Below, one piece after another: positions 22,967 to 33,769 of a DNA stretch of 64,000 nucleotides (position 1 is the stretch's first letter; the number at the start of each line of letters is the position of its first letter). The stretch spans positions 62,001-126,000 of the forward strand of contig JALRME010000055.1 of assembly GCA_026120035.1 (NCBI GenBank), written 5' to 3'. The DNA is from Coleophoma eucalyptorum. Its lineage: Eukaryota; Ascomycota; Leotiomycetes; Helotiales; Dermateaceae. Made by a program: the position numbers and the translations under genes. The notes beneath the pieces are model-generated. The model was given only the letters and a program-made list of their open reading frames with translations, had not been told where the DNA came from and did no database searches.

Positions 22967-25284
22967 ATGTCTTTTCTACGGCTCATGCAACGCAAACCCA
23001 ACGGCGAGATCGTCTTTCGCGAACCTACCAGAGGCGAAGTCCCTGCCTACGCAATACTCTCTCACACCTGGGGAGAAGAGGAGGTCATCTATCAAGACTT
23101 GAAGAAGGGCAAGGACAAGAGTAAGACTGTGAACAAGGCTGGGTGGAGGAAGATACAGTTCTGCGCGAAGCAGGCCGCAGCAGATGGGCTTGAATACTTC
23201 TGGGTGGACACCTGTTGCATTGATAGGAAGAATGCGGTCGAGCTTGGCGCGGCGATCAATTCTGTGTTTCGGTGGTATCAGAACGCTGCGCGCTGCTACG
23301 TCTACCTGATAGATGTCTCTAAGCTAGACACTAGGGCGGATGACCAGCGCGTATGGGAAGAAGCCTTTAGGAAGAGTCGATGGTTTACTCGAGGCTGGAC
23401 GCTGCAGGAGCTCATCGCACCAAGGCTGGTTAACTTCTTTAGCTCTGAGGGTACGCAACTTGGGAACAAGTTGTCGCTTGAGTCTATGATACATGAGATT
23501 ACCGGCATCGCAAACAACGTTCTACGAGGCGATCCGTTATCGAATTTTAGTATTGAAGAGCGGAGATCTTGGGCAGAGCGCCGTCATACGACGATTGAAG
23601 AGGATGAAGCGTACTGTTTGATCGGGATCTTCGATGTGTCTTTGGTACCAAATTACGGGGAGGGAAGGGACCAAGCATTTAGGCGGCTAGAGGAAAACAT
23701 CCACAGATCATATAAGGGTAAGCTTCCTATATATATGTTCTGATTGAAGCAACGAAACTAACTATTACAGGTATTGATTTCGAACAATTTACTATCGAGC
23801 TTAACCTTGCGTCATTTCCTATAGCTGTACAGCTTGTTGCAAGAGAAAAGGAGCTATCGACAATACACGAGCTACTTCAAGGTCATAGTAGTCGATCTTG
23901 TGTCGTCCTACATGGTCTTGGGGGTATAGGGAAGACCCAGCTAGCGATCACATATGCTAGACGACACAAGGAGAAGTATACGGCGATCTTCTGGTTAAAC
24001 GCCAACGATGAGGAATCTCTCAAGCTAAGTTTTCAGGGTATCGCCCAGCAAGTACTTAGGCATCACCCGTCAACAAGTATATTATCAAACATAGACCAAG
24101 ATAAGGATCTCGATCAAATTGTTATTGCGGTCAAGGCTTGGCTCGACCTACCGCAGAACACCAAATGGCTTATGATCTATGACAACCTTGACAACCCTAA
24201 GATACCTAACAATCCCGACAGCTTAGCAGTTGACATCCGTCGATTTCTTCCTCAATCTGATCACGGCTCGGTTATCATTACGACACGGTCGTCACAAATC
24301 GGGCAGGGCGAACGAATTCATATTCAGAAGCTACTATATATCAGAGACGGTCTGCAGATTTTCTCGAATATGTTGAGACGTAAGGATATTGAACAGAGTA
24401 TGTCTATATGATTCGGTAATGAAAGTAGAGATAATACTAATAAGATAGATCCTGATGCTATAGCACTTATTAAAGAGCTAGACGGTTTACCACTTGCTAT
24501 ATCTACAGCAGCGGTATATCTCGAACACGTGATAATAAGCTTTTCGGATTATCTTCAACTCTACAAGAGATATTGGTTGAAGCTTCAGATGACAAGCCCC
24601 CTGTTGGATTCCTATGAAGATCGTATGTTACATACGACATGGCAGATCACTTTAGATCGGATCTAACAGCAGAATAGAGCATCAGCAGAACTACTCAAGC
24701 TATGGGCATATTTTGATCGACAGGACCTATGGTTTGACCTCCTTCAGCATACACACCCTTCAGATGATGAATGGATACAGAAGCTTTCAAAGGACGAACT
24801 GAACTTTAATGAGGCTATTAGCCTACTCTATAGTTTTGGGCTAGTTGAAACAGATCAACTATTTCAACAACAGTTTGGGTCTCGAGGGTATAGTGTACAT
24901 AACTGTGTGCACTCATGGATAGTGTGTGTATTAAATAAAGAGTGGGATAAAAGTCTTGCACGGTTCGCATTAACTTATGTCGCCTCAGAGATTCCGATGA
25001 AAGATGAGAGAAACTCATGGATCCTACAGCGGCGGTTGCTTCAGCATGCCAATAGGCAAGAGCAGTTTATATTAGACGGCAGAGTGGATCTAGAGGGAAT
25101 GGAATGGGCGATCAATAAACTAGGCATGCTCTACGCCGACCAAAACAAGCTAGCAGATGCAGAGGAAATGTACATTCGAGCGCTAAATGGCTATGAGAGG
25201 GCACTTGGACCGGACCACCCGTCGGCACTCGATACGGTCCACAACCTAGGCACCCTCTATTCTAACCAAGATAAGTTAGTAGAG

Positions 25285-25525
25285 GCAGAGGCAATGTATA
25301 ATCGAGCGCTAGAAGGCTATAAGAAGGCACTTGGACCAGATAATACGTCGACACTCTCGACAGTTAACAACCTAGGTACTCTCTACAAAACCCAAGGCAA
25401 GCTATCAGAGGCAGAGGCAATGTACAATCGAGCGCTAGAAGGCTATAAGAAGGCACTTGGACCAGATAATACGTCGACACTCTCGACAGTTAACAACCTA
25501 GGTACTCTCTACAAAACCCAAGGCA
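25285..25525 (+). repeat. Near-identical 126-bp TPR repeat units
   Basis: The unit starting at 25285 is followed at 25411 by a second unit. It is identical over at least 98 bp (25302-25399 versus 25428-25525) before the N run. Each unit encodes one 42-aa TPR. Confidence 0.85.
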
Positions 25526-26021
25526 NNNNNNNNNNNNNNNNNNNNNNNNNNNNNNNNNNNNNNNNNNNNNNNNNNNNNNNNNNNNNNNNNNNNNNNNNNN
25601 NNNNNNNNNNNNNNNNNNNNNNNNNNNNNNNNNNNNNNNNNNNNNNNNNNNNNNNNNNNNNNNNNNNNNNNNNNNNNNNNNNNNNNNNNNNNNNNNNNNN
25701 NNNNNNNNNNNNNNNNNNNNNNNNNNNNNNNNNNNNNNNNNNNNNNNNNNNNNNNNNNNNNNNNNNNNNNNNNNNNNNNNNNNNNNNNNNNNNNNNNNNN
25801 NNNNNNNNNNNNNNNNNNNNNNNNNNNNNNNNNNNNNNNNNNNNNNNNNNNNNNNNNNNNNNNNNNNNNNNNNNNNNNNNNNNNNNNNNNNNNNNNNNNN
25901 NNNNNNNNNNNNNNNNNNNNNNNNNNNNNNNNNNNNNNNNNNNNNNNNNNNNNNNNNNNNNNNNNNNNNNNNNNNNNNNNNNNNNNNNNNNNNNNNNNNN
26001 NNNNNNNNNNNNNNNNNNNNN
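25526..26021. other. Assembly gap (496 N) inside the TPR array
   Basis: The sequence is undetermined. The TPR reading frame continues on both sides, so the gap most likely holds further near-identical repeats. The true copy number is unknown. Confidence 0.95.
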
Positions 26022-26822
26022 TATGAGGAGGCACTTGGACCGGATAACACGTCGACACTCTCAATAGTTAACAACCTAGGTACTCTCTATTCTGACCAAG
26101 GCAAGTTAGAAGAGGCAGAGATGTTGTTCACTCGGACGCTGCAAGGCAGGGAAAAAGCACTTGGACCGAACCACAGATTAACACTCGACACGGTCAACAA
26201 CCTAGGCAACCTGTACAAGAACCAAGGCAAGCTGGCGGAGGCAGAGGCGATGTTCACTCGGGCGCTACAAGGCAAGGAGGAGGCGCCTACTCAAAATGGT
26301 CAAATTTCTAATGACGATTCTGGTTATGGCAGCCTAGAAGGCGGTTTATCTGCAGAGTCGAAAGCGGCCTTTCTTGTTGATAATGGACTAGACCTTTTCA
26401 AAGCTGGCGAATTGCTAGAGGACGATTCTGCTGATATCCAGTCAATTCTTTCCGTCCCAGATGATATACAGTCACAAGTATCTACCTATCGAGCACAACA
26501 GGAGATTGCTGCGAGTGAGCAACTAGGGGAGCTCTTGGCACGGCATGAGGAGCTAAGCCCTCTATATGAGATTGCCCTTTCGAAAATAAGTAAAGAGCGA
26601 TTTGTTGGGAATCTACGGAGGATGCTTAAGCAATACTACCTTGACCTTACTAGCACTGCCCAGACCAATCTAGAGAAAGCTGCTGTCCAACTGGTACGCA
26701 GTCGCTGGGACAGGATCAGGATAGCACAGCAGATTACAGACATCATACATCCAGACACAGCCGACCAAGCAAAGCCAGAAATCTCAGGCATTCCAGACAA
26801 AAAGTCTTACCTCGAGTCTTAG

Positions 26823-28436
26823 CTTGCGAACAATCGTGGTTTTCGAGACTCTGATGGGACTCGGCCGGATCCCCCTAAGTTCGACATTTCACTATATCAC
26901 AAAGACGACCTCAGTTCCAATAGCTCAGGGACCGACAATGACGACAGCGATGATTCGGGTAGTGATGCGGGTGAACAGTACCGCAATATTAATCCTCTGG
27001 GGCTCTTTCCAAAGATTGCCGAGGTTGAGAGATTCTTTACAGGAGGTGACTCTTTTCAAAAACTGTCAATGAATCTGCAGAGATTTCTTCTGCCAACCAG
27101 CACGTCTCCGCTGAATCAAATGCTGATGGCCGTTCCCAATGAAAACATCTGGTTCTCGGATGAGAACGACAATTCGATCTTGAACTTATTCAAGATCGTG
27201 ATTGAGGATCTCACAGAAGAGAACTGGCACTGGTGGCCTTTCAGGCCGAAAATGCGCATGCTACAAGAAAACGAGACCCGTGTTCACTGGCGATGTGTAA
27301 GTATCAAGATAAGAAAATTGATCCGCCGAAAGCTGACTATTTTCAAGCACTGTGGAACTCACTTATGGACGGAGTTGTCGAAACCACATGCTGAGAGTTA
27401 CAAGATGTTGCTAGCACGGAGAGTAAGAAATCCAGGACAAGAAATGTATATGTGCACATCCAGGAGCCGCAGAAATCTGGCAGAGGCATGGAAAGCATGG
27501 ATAAGCCAGGCTGCTGGTTCCAGCGGATGGCCAAGCTCTAGAACTCAAGTATCCGAAGTACCTTTACAACATCGTTCTCAAAATAACAGTCCACCAGCTC
27601 AGGCCAACAAGAACAATCCAGTAAAGGGCAACACTCCTGTAGGGAGTTCCTTATCAGCACCTTCTCCCATACCAGCCACTGGTCAAAGCATTCAAATACC
27701 GATAACGTCCACAAACGATATGTTTGTATTCTTCACTGTGCAAGGGTCACGGCGTACTTTGGAACTTGCGCAGATCCAAGTGGGGCAGCAAGTTGACGAC
27801 GAAACCTTCTTCGAGGAAGTCCGCATCCAATACAAGAGAAAGCGAGGATTTCTCAGATATTGGTTATCCGTATGGCAGCTTCAAGACTGTGAGTTGGTAA
27901 AGGTATGATTTTCTCCATGAATGAAAAACATGATTATCTAGGTTAATAAGAAATAGTTTGTGAAAGTCTGGGGAGATCGAGTCTTATACACTAAGAATGA
28001 ACTGCCTATCGATCCTCTTTACGAGTACGCTCCAAAACCCCCAATGACAGAACTACCACACATCCATCCACACGAGTTCCAAATGGCACTGCTTCCTCAT
28101 TGCAGAGAATCGTGCCTGCTCTCATCTTTCCACGATTGCGTGGAGCTTCGCAGTGGGACTACAATCTTGAGACGCATTCCCAAACGAAAGCAACCCTTGC
28201 ACCTGAAAGTCAATGATATGGAGGAAGCTTGGGGTCTCAATGCTCACCATACTCCTCATCTTCTAAGAGTGTTCTTGTATCATTGTTTAGTGCTGGCTGG
28301 TACATTTGCATTTTGGACTTGGTGGCTAGTCACCCATCCGAACGACCTTCAAAATGCTTCAGTCCCCTTCACTTCCGCGGCTGCAATTATTGCTCTGTTC
28401 TGGAGTTCTTTGGCCACTCTCAAGGCACTTACATAG
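26823..28436 (+). CDS. C-terminal module with two membrane segments, continuing the NLR frame
   Basis: The frame of the TPR array runs on without a break, through NDDSGYGSLEGG (about 26320), to a single TAG at 26820, and then continues past it. The module has an acidic Ser/Asp stretch, a helical domain with LTEENWHWWPFRPKMR, and an HWRC|HCGTHLWTEL junction. That junction is across a 51-nt intron (27297-27347), which could also be retained because it is open and divisible by three. VQGSRRTLELAQIQV follows. A second intron (27903-27956) leads to the exon 27957-28436. That exon has PHEFQMALLPHC and two hydrophobic helices (VFLYHCLVLAGTFAFWTWW and TSAAAIIALFWSSLATL). It matches a widespread unnamed fungal family. 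The gene may be separate, starting near 27069, or a fusion with the NLR. Confidence 0.65.
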
Positions 28437-28984
28437 ACATATGAGCCACCATGCAATGGCCTTGCGCCAAAACTTGACTGGCTCTGTCCATATTACCTTT
28501 TTTGATAGCGATATGGAAGGAGATGAGAGGACGCTCTCCTGCAGGCAACAGCCGCGCACCTGCCGATTGAATGTTGACAGATCCTTGCATTCTACGCATG
28601 ATAATTTACACCAAAAATGCGACCGTAAACACACAACTATGGCATAAATCGTGGTGGAAATACGACAATTCGACAATGCATCAGCCACGGCTTAGTCAGT
28701 AAATATCATGTATATAAGTCAAGTTTTTACCTACTTTTATATAGAATCTTCAGACAGTTTTTCCTGCTAACCCCTTGACCAGAAGAAGACTAGGATTCGT
28801 CAAATGTTCGAGAAACGTGTTCCTACGCCACATCCGTGACATTTTACGCCACGCATATGACCAGGCTTTAATATTCAAAAATACAGTAGTGGCTAAATAA
28901 GATATAGCGAACCCGGGCGTGAATATAGTATACTATAGTATACTAACTCGGCTTATACTAAGCACTGAAATATGTGACCCTCTA
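28437..28984. other. Intergenic
   Basis: 3' flank of the module gene. A short TATAGTATACTATAGTATACTA repeat lies near 28925-28946. No gene is seen. Confidence 0.5.
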
Positions 28985-29345
28985 TTCGCACCGGCGTAAC
29001 TCCCGGACTTTATCATTTTCTCTCTGGAGATCTTCAAAACTTAGAACTATTTTCTTTTGGTATGAAAGCTTTCCCTAGGTGCTCCGAATCTTGAATACAC
29101 CTTACTGGTCGCGTCTAAGTAGGGGGGGGAAGCCAAAGTGGCGATCAGTGGCGTGTTTGAAACGATCGATAGCATGATCAGTAACAAGTCTTTTTCTTAT
29201 TGCTAAGTGGTTATTGTTAGGAGAAATAGCTAAAGAAAATAACATATTAATAACAACTTCATAGACTTGCTAAGAAAAAATTTGTGATGCCAAAACTATA
29301 AATCTGTCTCGTGACACAGTGCGTCTCGGGACACAGGGAGTTACT
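28985..29345 (+). repeat. Dispersed repeat family C copy
   Basis: It starts at CGGCGTAACTCCCGGACTT and ends in a tail (29303-29345) with GTGACAC and CAGGGAGTTAC. It aligns along its length with 35565-35929, including AACGATCGATAGCATGATCA. It is non-coding. Confidence 0.65.
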
Positions 29346-29688
29346 AATATAAAATAGCATTAGTATTTGCGGATGTCGTCAAGATAATAGTGAGTCTTTG
29401 TATAAGAAGACGCAACAGGTCGATGTCTCTAATTTCAGATCAAATCTGTCCTCAAGTACCTGTCGCATGGTCACAAAGCTTGATTTCAATATTGTGATTT
29501 AACTGGTGAAATGTGATAGCATTTCTAAACAATTATTGAGGCCGTTGAGGCCCTGGTAAATAGAACCTTCCGAGTGACTAATATAATGCTACTGTCTGAG
29601 GCTATGGGGTAACATATGCAACATCGAGGTTCCACAGATGTGGTTTGAGTTTTCTGGTTTCATGGCTTTTCTGGTTTTGATATGTAGT

Positions 29689-29843
29689 TGTTAGTTTATG
29701 TCAAGTAACGTAAGAATCCACTTGTAGGCCAACATGTGTAAAATTGGTTCATCGATGATCTATGTGAGGAATATAAATATCTCCCTCACAAAGTGTAACA
29801 TAGGACTAGGTCTTGTGATTAACCTGATAATGACATTCCGACA
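29689..29843 (+). repeat. LTR-like, family 2, diverged
   Basis: It starts TGTTAGTTTATG and ends CATTCCGACA, and has the ATAAATATCTCCC promoter-like box. It is related to the LTR at 51777-51957. The flanks GTAGT and GTCTA are only partly alike, so no clear target duplication is claimed. Confidence 0.55.
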
Positions 29844-30424
29844 GTCTATCAACAACTAAATATTTTTCTTTTACCACTTGTCTCCTTTCTCCTTCCGCTT
29901 TCTCATATTATTTATATAAAAGTCCTTCACTATATGTCGTAAGCATCGTGGTAGAAGAGGATAAACCCCCCGAGTACACCGCATAATTACGCGATATACA
30001 AACCTGGTTTATCTTGTACTAGGTATATCGAATGAAACTCGAACATTTTCGGGTAGCATTTCTATGGTTATTATCTTTACTCTATGTCCAAAAGGATGTA
30101 TAAATAGCCACATCGAAAATGCTTTGAAGAAAAGTCCGTCAGGCCACATGATAAATTTTGCTAGAGCTTTGGTCTCCGCTAAGACCTCGCTAGTAGTAAA
30201 GGACGAAATAGTGCTTTTCTAGTATACTTCAAAAGCTGCTAAATCCCGTGGCCATTTTTCTTCCGGTACCTTTTTAAGTCCTATTGCTAGAATTGAGAAT
30301 TCCTTATATACTGCTTTACCCTCGTAATTGTTTAACCTTCCATATACGTTCTCATACGAAGTAATTGACGACCAATATATAGTTGCTACAATCCAAAGCT
30401 GCAATTCTAGATTATCGACGTTAG
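29844..30424. other. Intergenic
   Basis: AT-rich. The 61-codon minus-strand ORF at 30219-30404 has no recognisable feature. Confidence 0.5.
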
Positions 30425-30700
30425 TGTTGGTTTACGTAGAGTAACGTAGGTACTTGACTAGCGTGTCAAAACGTATGATATTCATAAAATTGGTTAAAGA
30501 TGTTGATTGAAGAGAGTGTGAGGCAGAGAGGTATAAGTACCTCTCTCGCTCACTCACTGGAAGGTACCTTACAATTGCATGATCCACTCTCATTAGCTCA
30601 GGCGCTCTACCGAGCTCCCTATTTAATGAGCAGTGCTCACACTATAGAAAATACAAGTTTACAATACTCAATGCTATGCTCTACTACTTAGTGTGTGACA
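30425..30700 (+). repeat. Solo LTR, family 2
   Basis: 276 bp from TGTTGGTTTACG to GTGTGACA. It has a hyphenated palindrome around the TATA box, GAGAGGTATAAGTACCTCTC, at about 30526-30545. The 3' 151 bp are identical to 3117-3267. The 5' half instead matches 51777-51957. No target duplication is visible. Confidence 0.7.
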
Positions 30701-30902
30701 AATAAGTATAACAAAACGCACAATCTTTACCCCAAACAGACTCTATCCACTTTATTCACCTGTCTGTAAATCTAGAAAGTCTTGTGGATGCGCACTTTTA
30801 TACTTACAGGGTAACTTATTTCGGAATATTTTCATATGACTGGACTGGGCAGATCTATTACAACAGGCAAAGGTGTCTCTACAGAATGATAGCAAATTTT
30901 TA

Positions 30903-31712
30903 TTAAGGCAGCTCATTGTTCTTCTCTTGATGTCCCTCCATGCGCCAGAGTAAGAGACTATGCCAGATAAGCGGGAAAGCGAATACTCCTAGATAAATCG
31001 TGGTAATAATAATCGTGCTCTTCGCCGTGGTAGAAACCTCCCAGTAATGGACAGTGCCTACACTTATAAGGGTATTTCCCAGTCCAGTTATTGAATTGAT
31101 AAATCCCGGTCTATTCTGTTAGTCAAGACTTGCCTACAATACATCAGACAATACGTACAGAAGTATTCTTTCAACAAGCCATATCGAATTTTTTTTCCAT
31201 CTCCAACTGAGATAGATTAAAGCACATGATGACGCTCCACAAAATAGAATTCCCAATACAAACATAGGAATATTCTCAAACTTTGAAATTAAAACCTCTT
31301 CAGCAGTATTAAGTTTAACAGTTGTAAATGTTCCTGAGAATAGAACGAACCCGAATAAGAGAAACCAGAGACTGCCCGTGGCAGAAAGCTTGTACTTGAA
31401 AGGAATACAATACTCCTCATATACCATATCTTTATGTGTCTCAGAATTTTTAGGTTCGGATATGAGCAATGCTTGAGATCGCTTTGCATTGTTAAGACTT
31501 TGAAGTGATTGTGTTAGGTTAGTGTCTAAACGAAGTTTTGAGCCACTGGGTACTTTCCCGCTTGTGGGTATCTGTCGCACAGCGGGAGAATGGTGAAACC
31601 ATTCCTTTTTAACAACATGATCATGCAACGCTTGGCGTAAACCGAGGTCTTCTTCTTCTTCTTCTTCTTCTTCTTCTTCAATAAAGGCAAATCTATTACG
31701 AGAGGGTGGCAT
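30903..31712 (-). CDS. Hypothetical four-helix membrane protein with poly-Glu tract
   Basis: Exon 1 (31712-31155) starts MPPSRNRFAFIEEEEEEEEE. It has a 10-residue Glu run (from a CTT/GAA microsatellite at about 31652-31679), a polar region and two hydrophobic segments (LWFLLFGFVLFSGTF and IPMFVLGILFCGASSCALIYL). A short 39-nt intron (31116-31154) keeps phase 0 into exon 2 (31115-30903). Exon 2 adds two more hydrophobic segments and ends WRMEGHQEKNNELP. The total is 256 aa. The CTAAC branch sits very close to the acceptor, so the splice is provisional. I do not recognise the family. The layout (acidic N-terminus, two pairs of helices) is that of many fungal orphan membrane proteins. Confidence 0.6.
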
Positions 31713-32005
31713 TTTACAATGTGACGGGATGAATACTGTGCACGGTATCCGGATGGACCTTGTTAAGTATAGGGAGTGTATCAAAGAAAAATTCTAAGTA
31801 CAAAATCTATTTTTGAAAGAAGATACCGTGTCATCAAAATTTAGTTCTAACCAGAATTGTATGCTATTTTTGTATCAATTGCGTGATGACAATTACTAAA
31901 ATTATTGCAATTTCTGAACTCCTGCAAATTAGGTTAAACTCCGTAGGCGTGGGCCCGGTCTGGAAATCATATTTGAGCTTTAATAACTTAGTGATTAAGC
32001 ATATT

Positions 32006-32167
32006 TGTTTATAGGGTCAATCACGAAACCTAGTCACATGTAACAGTATCTTTAGCAAGAGAGGTATTTATACCTCTCTCCCTTACACTCTCTTCAATAC
32101 ATCACTTATGAATGGATACAATTGTTGCTTATAAGTCGAATCATTACGTTATGGACGTCCATCAACA
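32006..32167 (-). repeat. LTR-like, family 2, minus strand
   Basis: It reads TGTTGATGGACG on the minus strand from 32167 to ...AAACA at 32006. It contains GAGAGGTATAAATACCTCTC, the family TATA palindrome. The outer flanks are CATAT on the right and CATATT on the left, a likely 5-bp target duplication with one extra T. Confidence 0.6.
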
Positions 32168-32458
32168 CATATATAGAGATGCCTGGATATAAAACCTTGC
32201 ATCAGTCTTCGGACACCGAAACTCTTTCAGTGGAAAGTTGTAAACAAACAGTGAAACATACAGATTAAAAGTTACGAGCTAGAAATCGTAGATGTGATTT
32301 AATTATGGTACAAACCAAAACCAAGCGTAAGCGTAGATTAACCCTTATAACCAAAGGAATGATAAGCAGGTGTTCCCTGAGTATAGTAGTAGAGCACCAG
32401 CTCATCATTATTTGGGGTCTACCGTAACGTAAGCGTGCTAAGAGGAGCACCATTTGCT

Positions 32459-33351
32459 CTATAGAGGTTCTGGCTTCGCTTTCAGTTGCACCCAAGTCAA
32501 TACTGAAGATAACAAAACAACAACAGAGATCCGCTTCGCCACTCTCATATGCTCTGACCAGTAAAGCCAATCTCCACTCTCTTTATCCTTGATATTCTCG
32601 GTGCTTCGATGCTGAGGAAGATTCGGTATTCGGAGGAGATTCCATACTGCAATGCTAAGGAAAGGTGTCGAGCAGAGCAACCATTTCCAGTTGAGATCCG
32701 ATTCTCGAATTGCGTGTCGAGCGAAGGGGAAATACCTTCGAATTTGGGGTAATATCCATTTCGTGACGGCTTTATGGATTGCTAAGCTATAAAGTACTGC
32801 AGCTACGGCAGAATATATCCAACGCAGCCACCAGCTGTTCCAGTCGAGTCTTTGGCGTCGAGGAGGTTGGACAGTGAGAGGCTTTTGCTGCAGAAAATAA
32901 TATGGACCAGAAGTTGCTAGTATATTAACTAGCAACGAGCTGATGCTGGTGGAAGTGGATGCTGAAGCAAGTACATAGGTGATGGGAATATAGCACAGCA
33001 ATGCAAGTGATGCAACTTCCGGACCTGTATGGCAATCTCAGTAAATATTAATGAACATGGATTCGTGTGTATTGTACCGGTGCAATCGAGCCACCACCCG
33101 ATGCCAAATTCGGATGCTTTCCACAACATAATCGAGATATACTTCCATCGATTCTTCTTGTCTATTCCCATAAGGCTAGAGAGACCGTCCACGATTCGTT
33201 GTGTTGTGGTAAAATCACCCTGTGAGGTGATGAAGGCGCTGATCGCTACGAGAATACAAAATCTCCGCGCAAAATAGAGGTCAGGTAGACTACTGTCATT
33301 TTTGATAAGAAGTTTGCGAACTGAAGTCCAGCTAGGTGATGTAAGTGCCAT
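32459..33351 (-). CDS. Conserved hypothetical fungal membrane protein
   Basis: Exon 1 (33351-33078) starts MALTSPSWTSVRKLL and ends WWLDCTG. A 53-nt intron (33025-33077, GTACAA...CAG) joins in phase 1 to PEVASLALLCYIPITYVLAS in exon 2 (33024-32459), giving 279 aa. At least five hydrophobic segments are visible. The GWWLDCT-PEVASL-YIPITYVLAS arrangement recalls a common but unnamed family of multi-spanning proteins in Leotiomycetes-type fungi. The function is unknown. The frame and splice signals are intact. Confidence 0.7.
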
Positions 33352-33769
33352 ATTAGAATAATGGTGGGGATAATCCTGCGAGAATTGTTGATTGAATTAT
33401 TTTTGCAGGCAACGTCATCCGGTTTTTATCTTGAGTGCGTTCATATCTTTGAAGAATTGCTGACGAGTAAATCGGGCTGTCAAAAGGTCAGCGGATGATT
33501 TGTGGCAGTAACATAAAGGTGTGACTATGAATGTCTCTATTGCACAACGGCATGCTGACATTCATGCGGTTATCCTGACCACTAATCTTTTTGAAATGGT
33601 TAAGGTATGTCCCTGCATCGAGAGACGCAACCTGTGGCGAGACAAACCATCGGTACTTTGAATTCAGTTGATTCTAAATTTGTAAATCTATCGAAAATGC
33701 CCATATTATTGTGTCAGTCATATTGTGTGACTACTCCTGAACAGTTCAAATCCCGGCTGCTCTGAAGAT

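Larger units (their letters stand above)
22967..26822 (+). pseudogene. HET-NB-ARC-TPR NLR protein (paralogue 1), interrupted
   Basis: Exon 1 (22967-23717) encodes a HET domain with AYAILSHTWG, FWVDTCCID, RGWTLQELIAP and AYCLIGIFDVS. A 53-nt intron (23718-23770) joins in phase 1 to GIDFEQF. NB-ARC follows, with the P-loop GLGGIGKTQ (about residues 299-307), Walker B-like WLMIYDN and the VIITTRSS sensor. Then comes an ARC-like helical region and TPR repeats of 42 aa with the GPDNTSTL...LGTLY signature, interrupted by the gap at 25526-26021. In-frame stops are TGA at 24409, TAA at 24664 (CAA in the paralogue) and TAG at 26820. HET-NLRs trigger cell death on non-self recognition. As read, only the HET plus nucleotide-binding part would be made from the first ATG. 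Confidence 0.85.

Noticed and set aside
31652..31679. CTT/GAA tract as a separate repeat element
   Set aside because: It is a simple microsatellite in frame within the membrane protein gene, encoding its Glu run.
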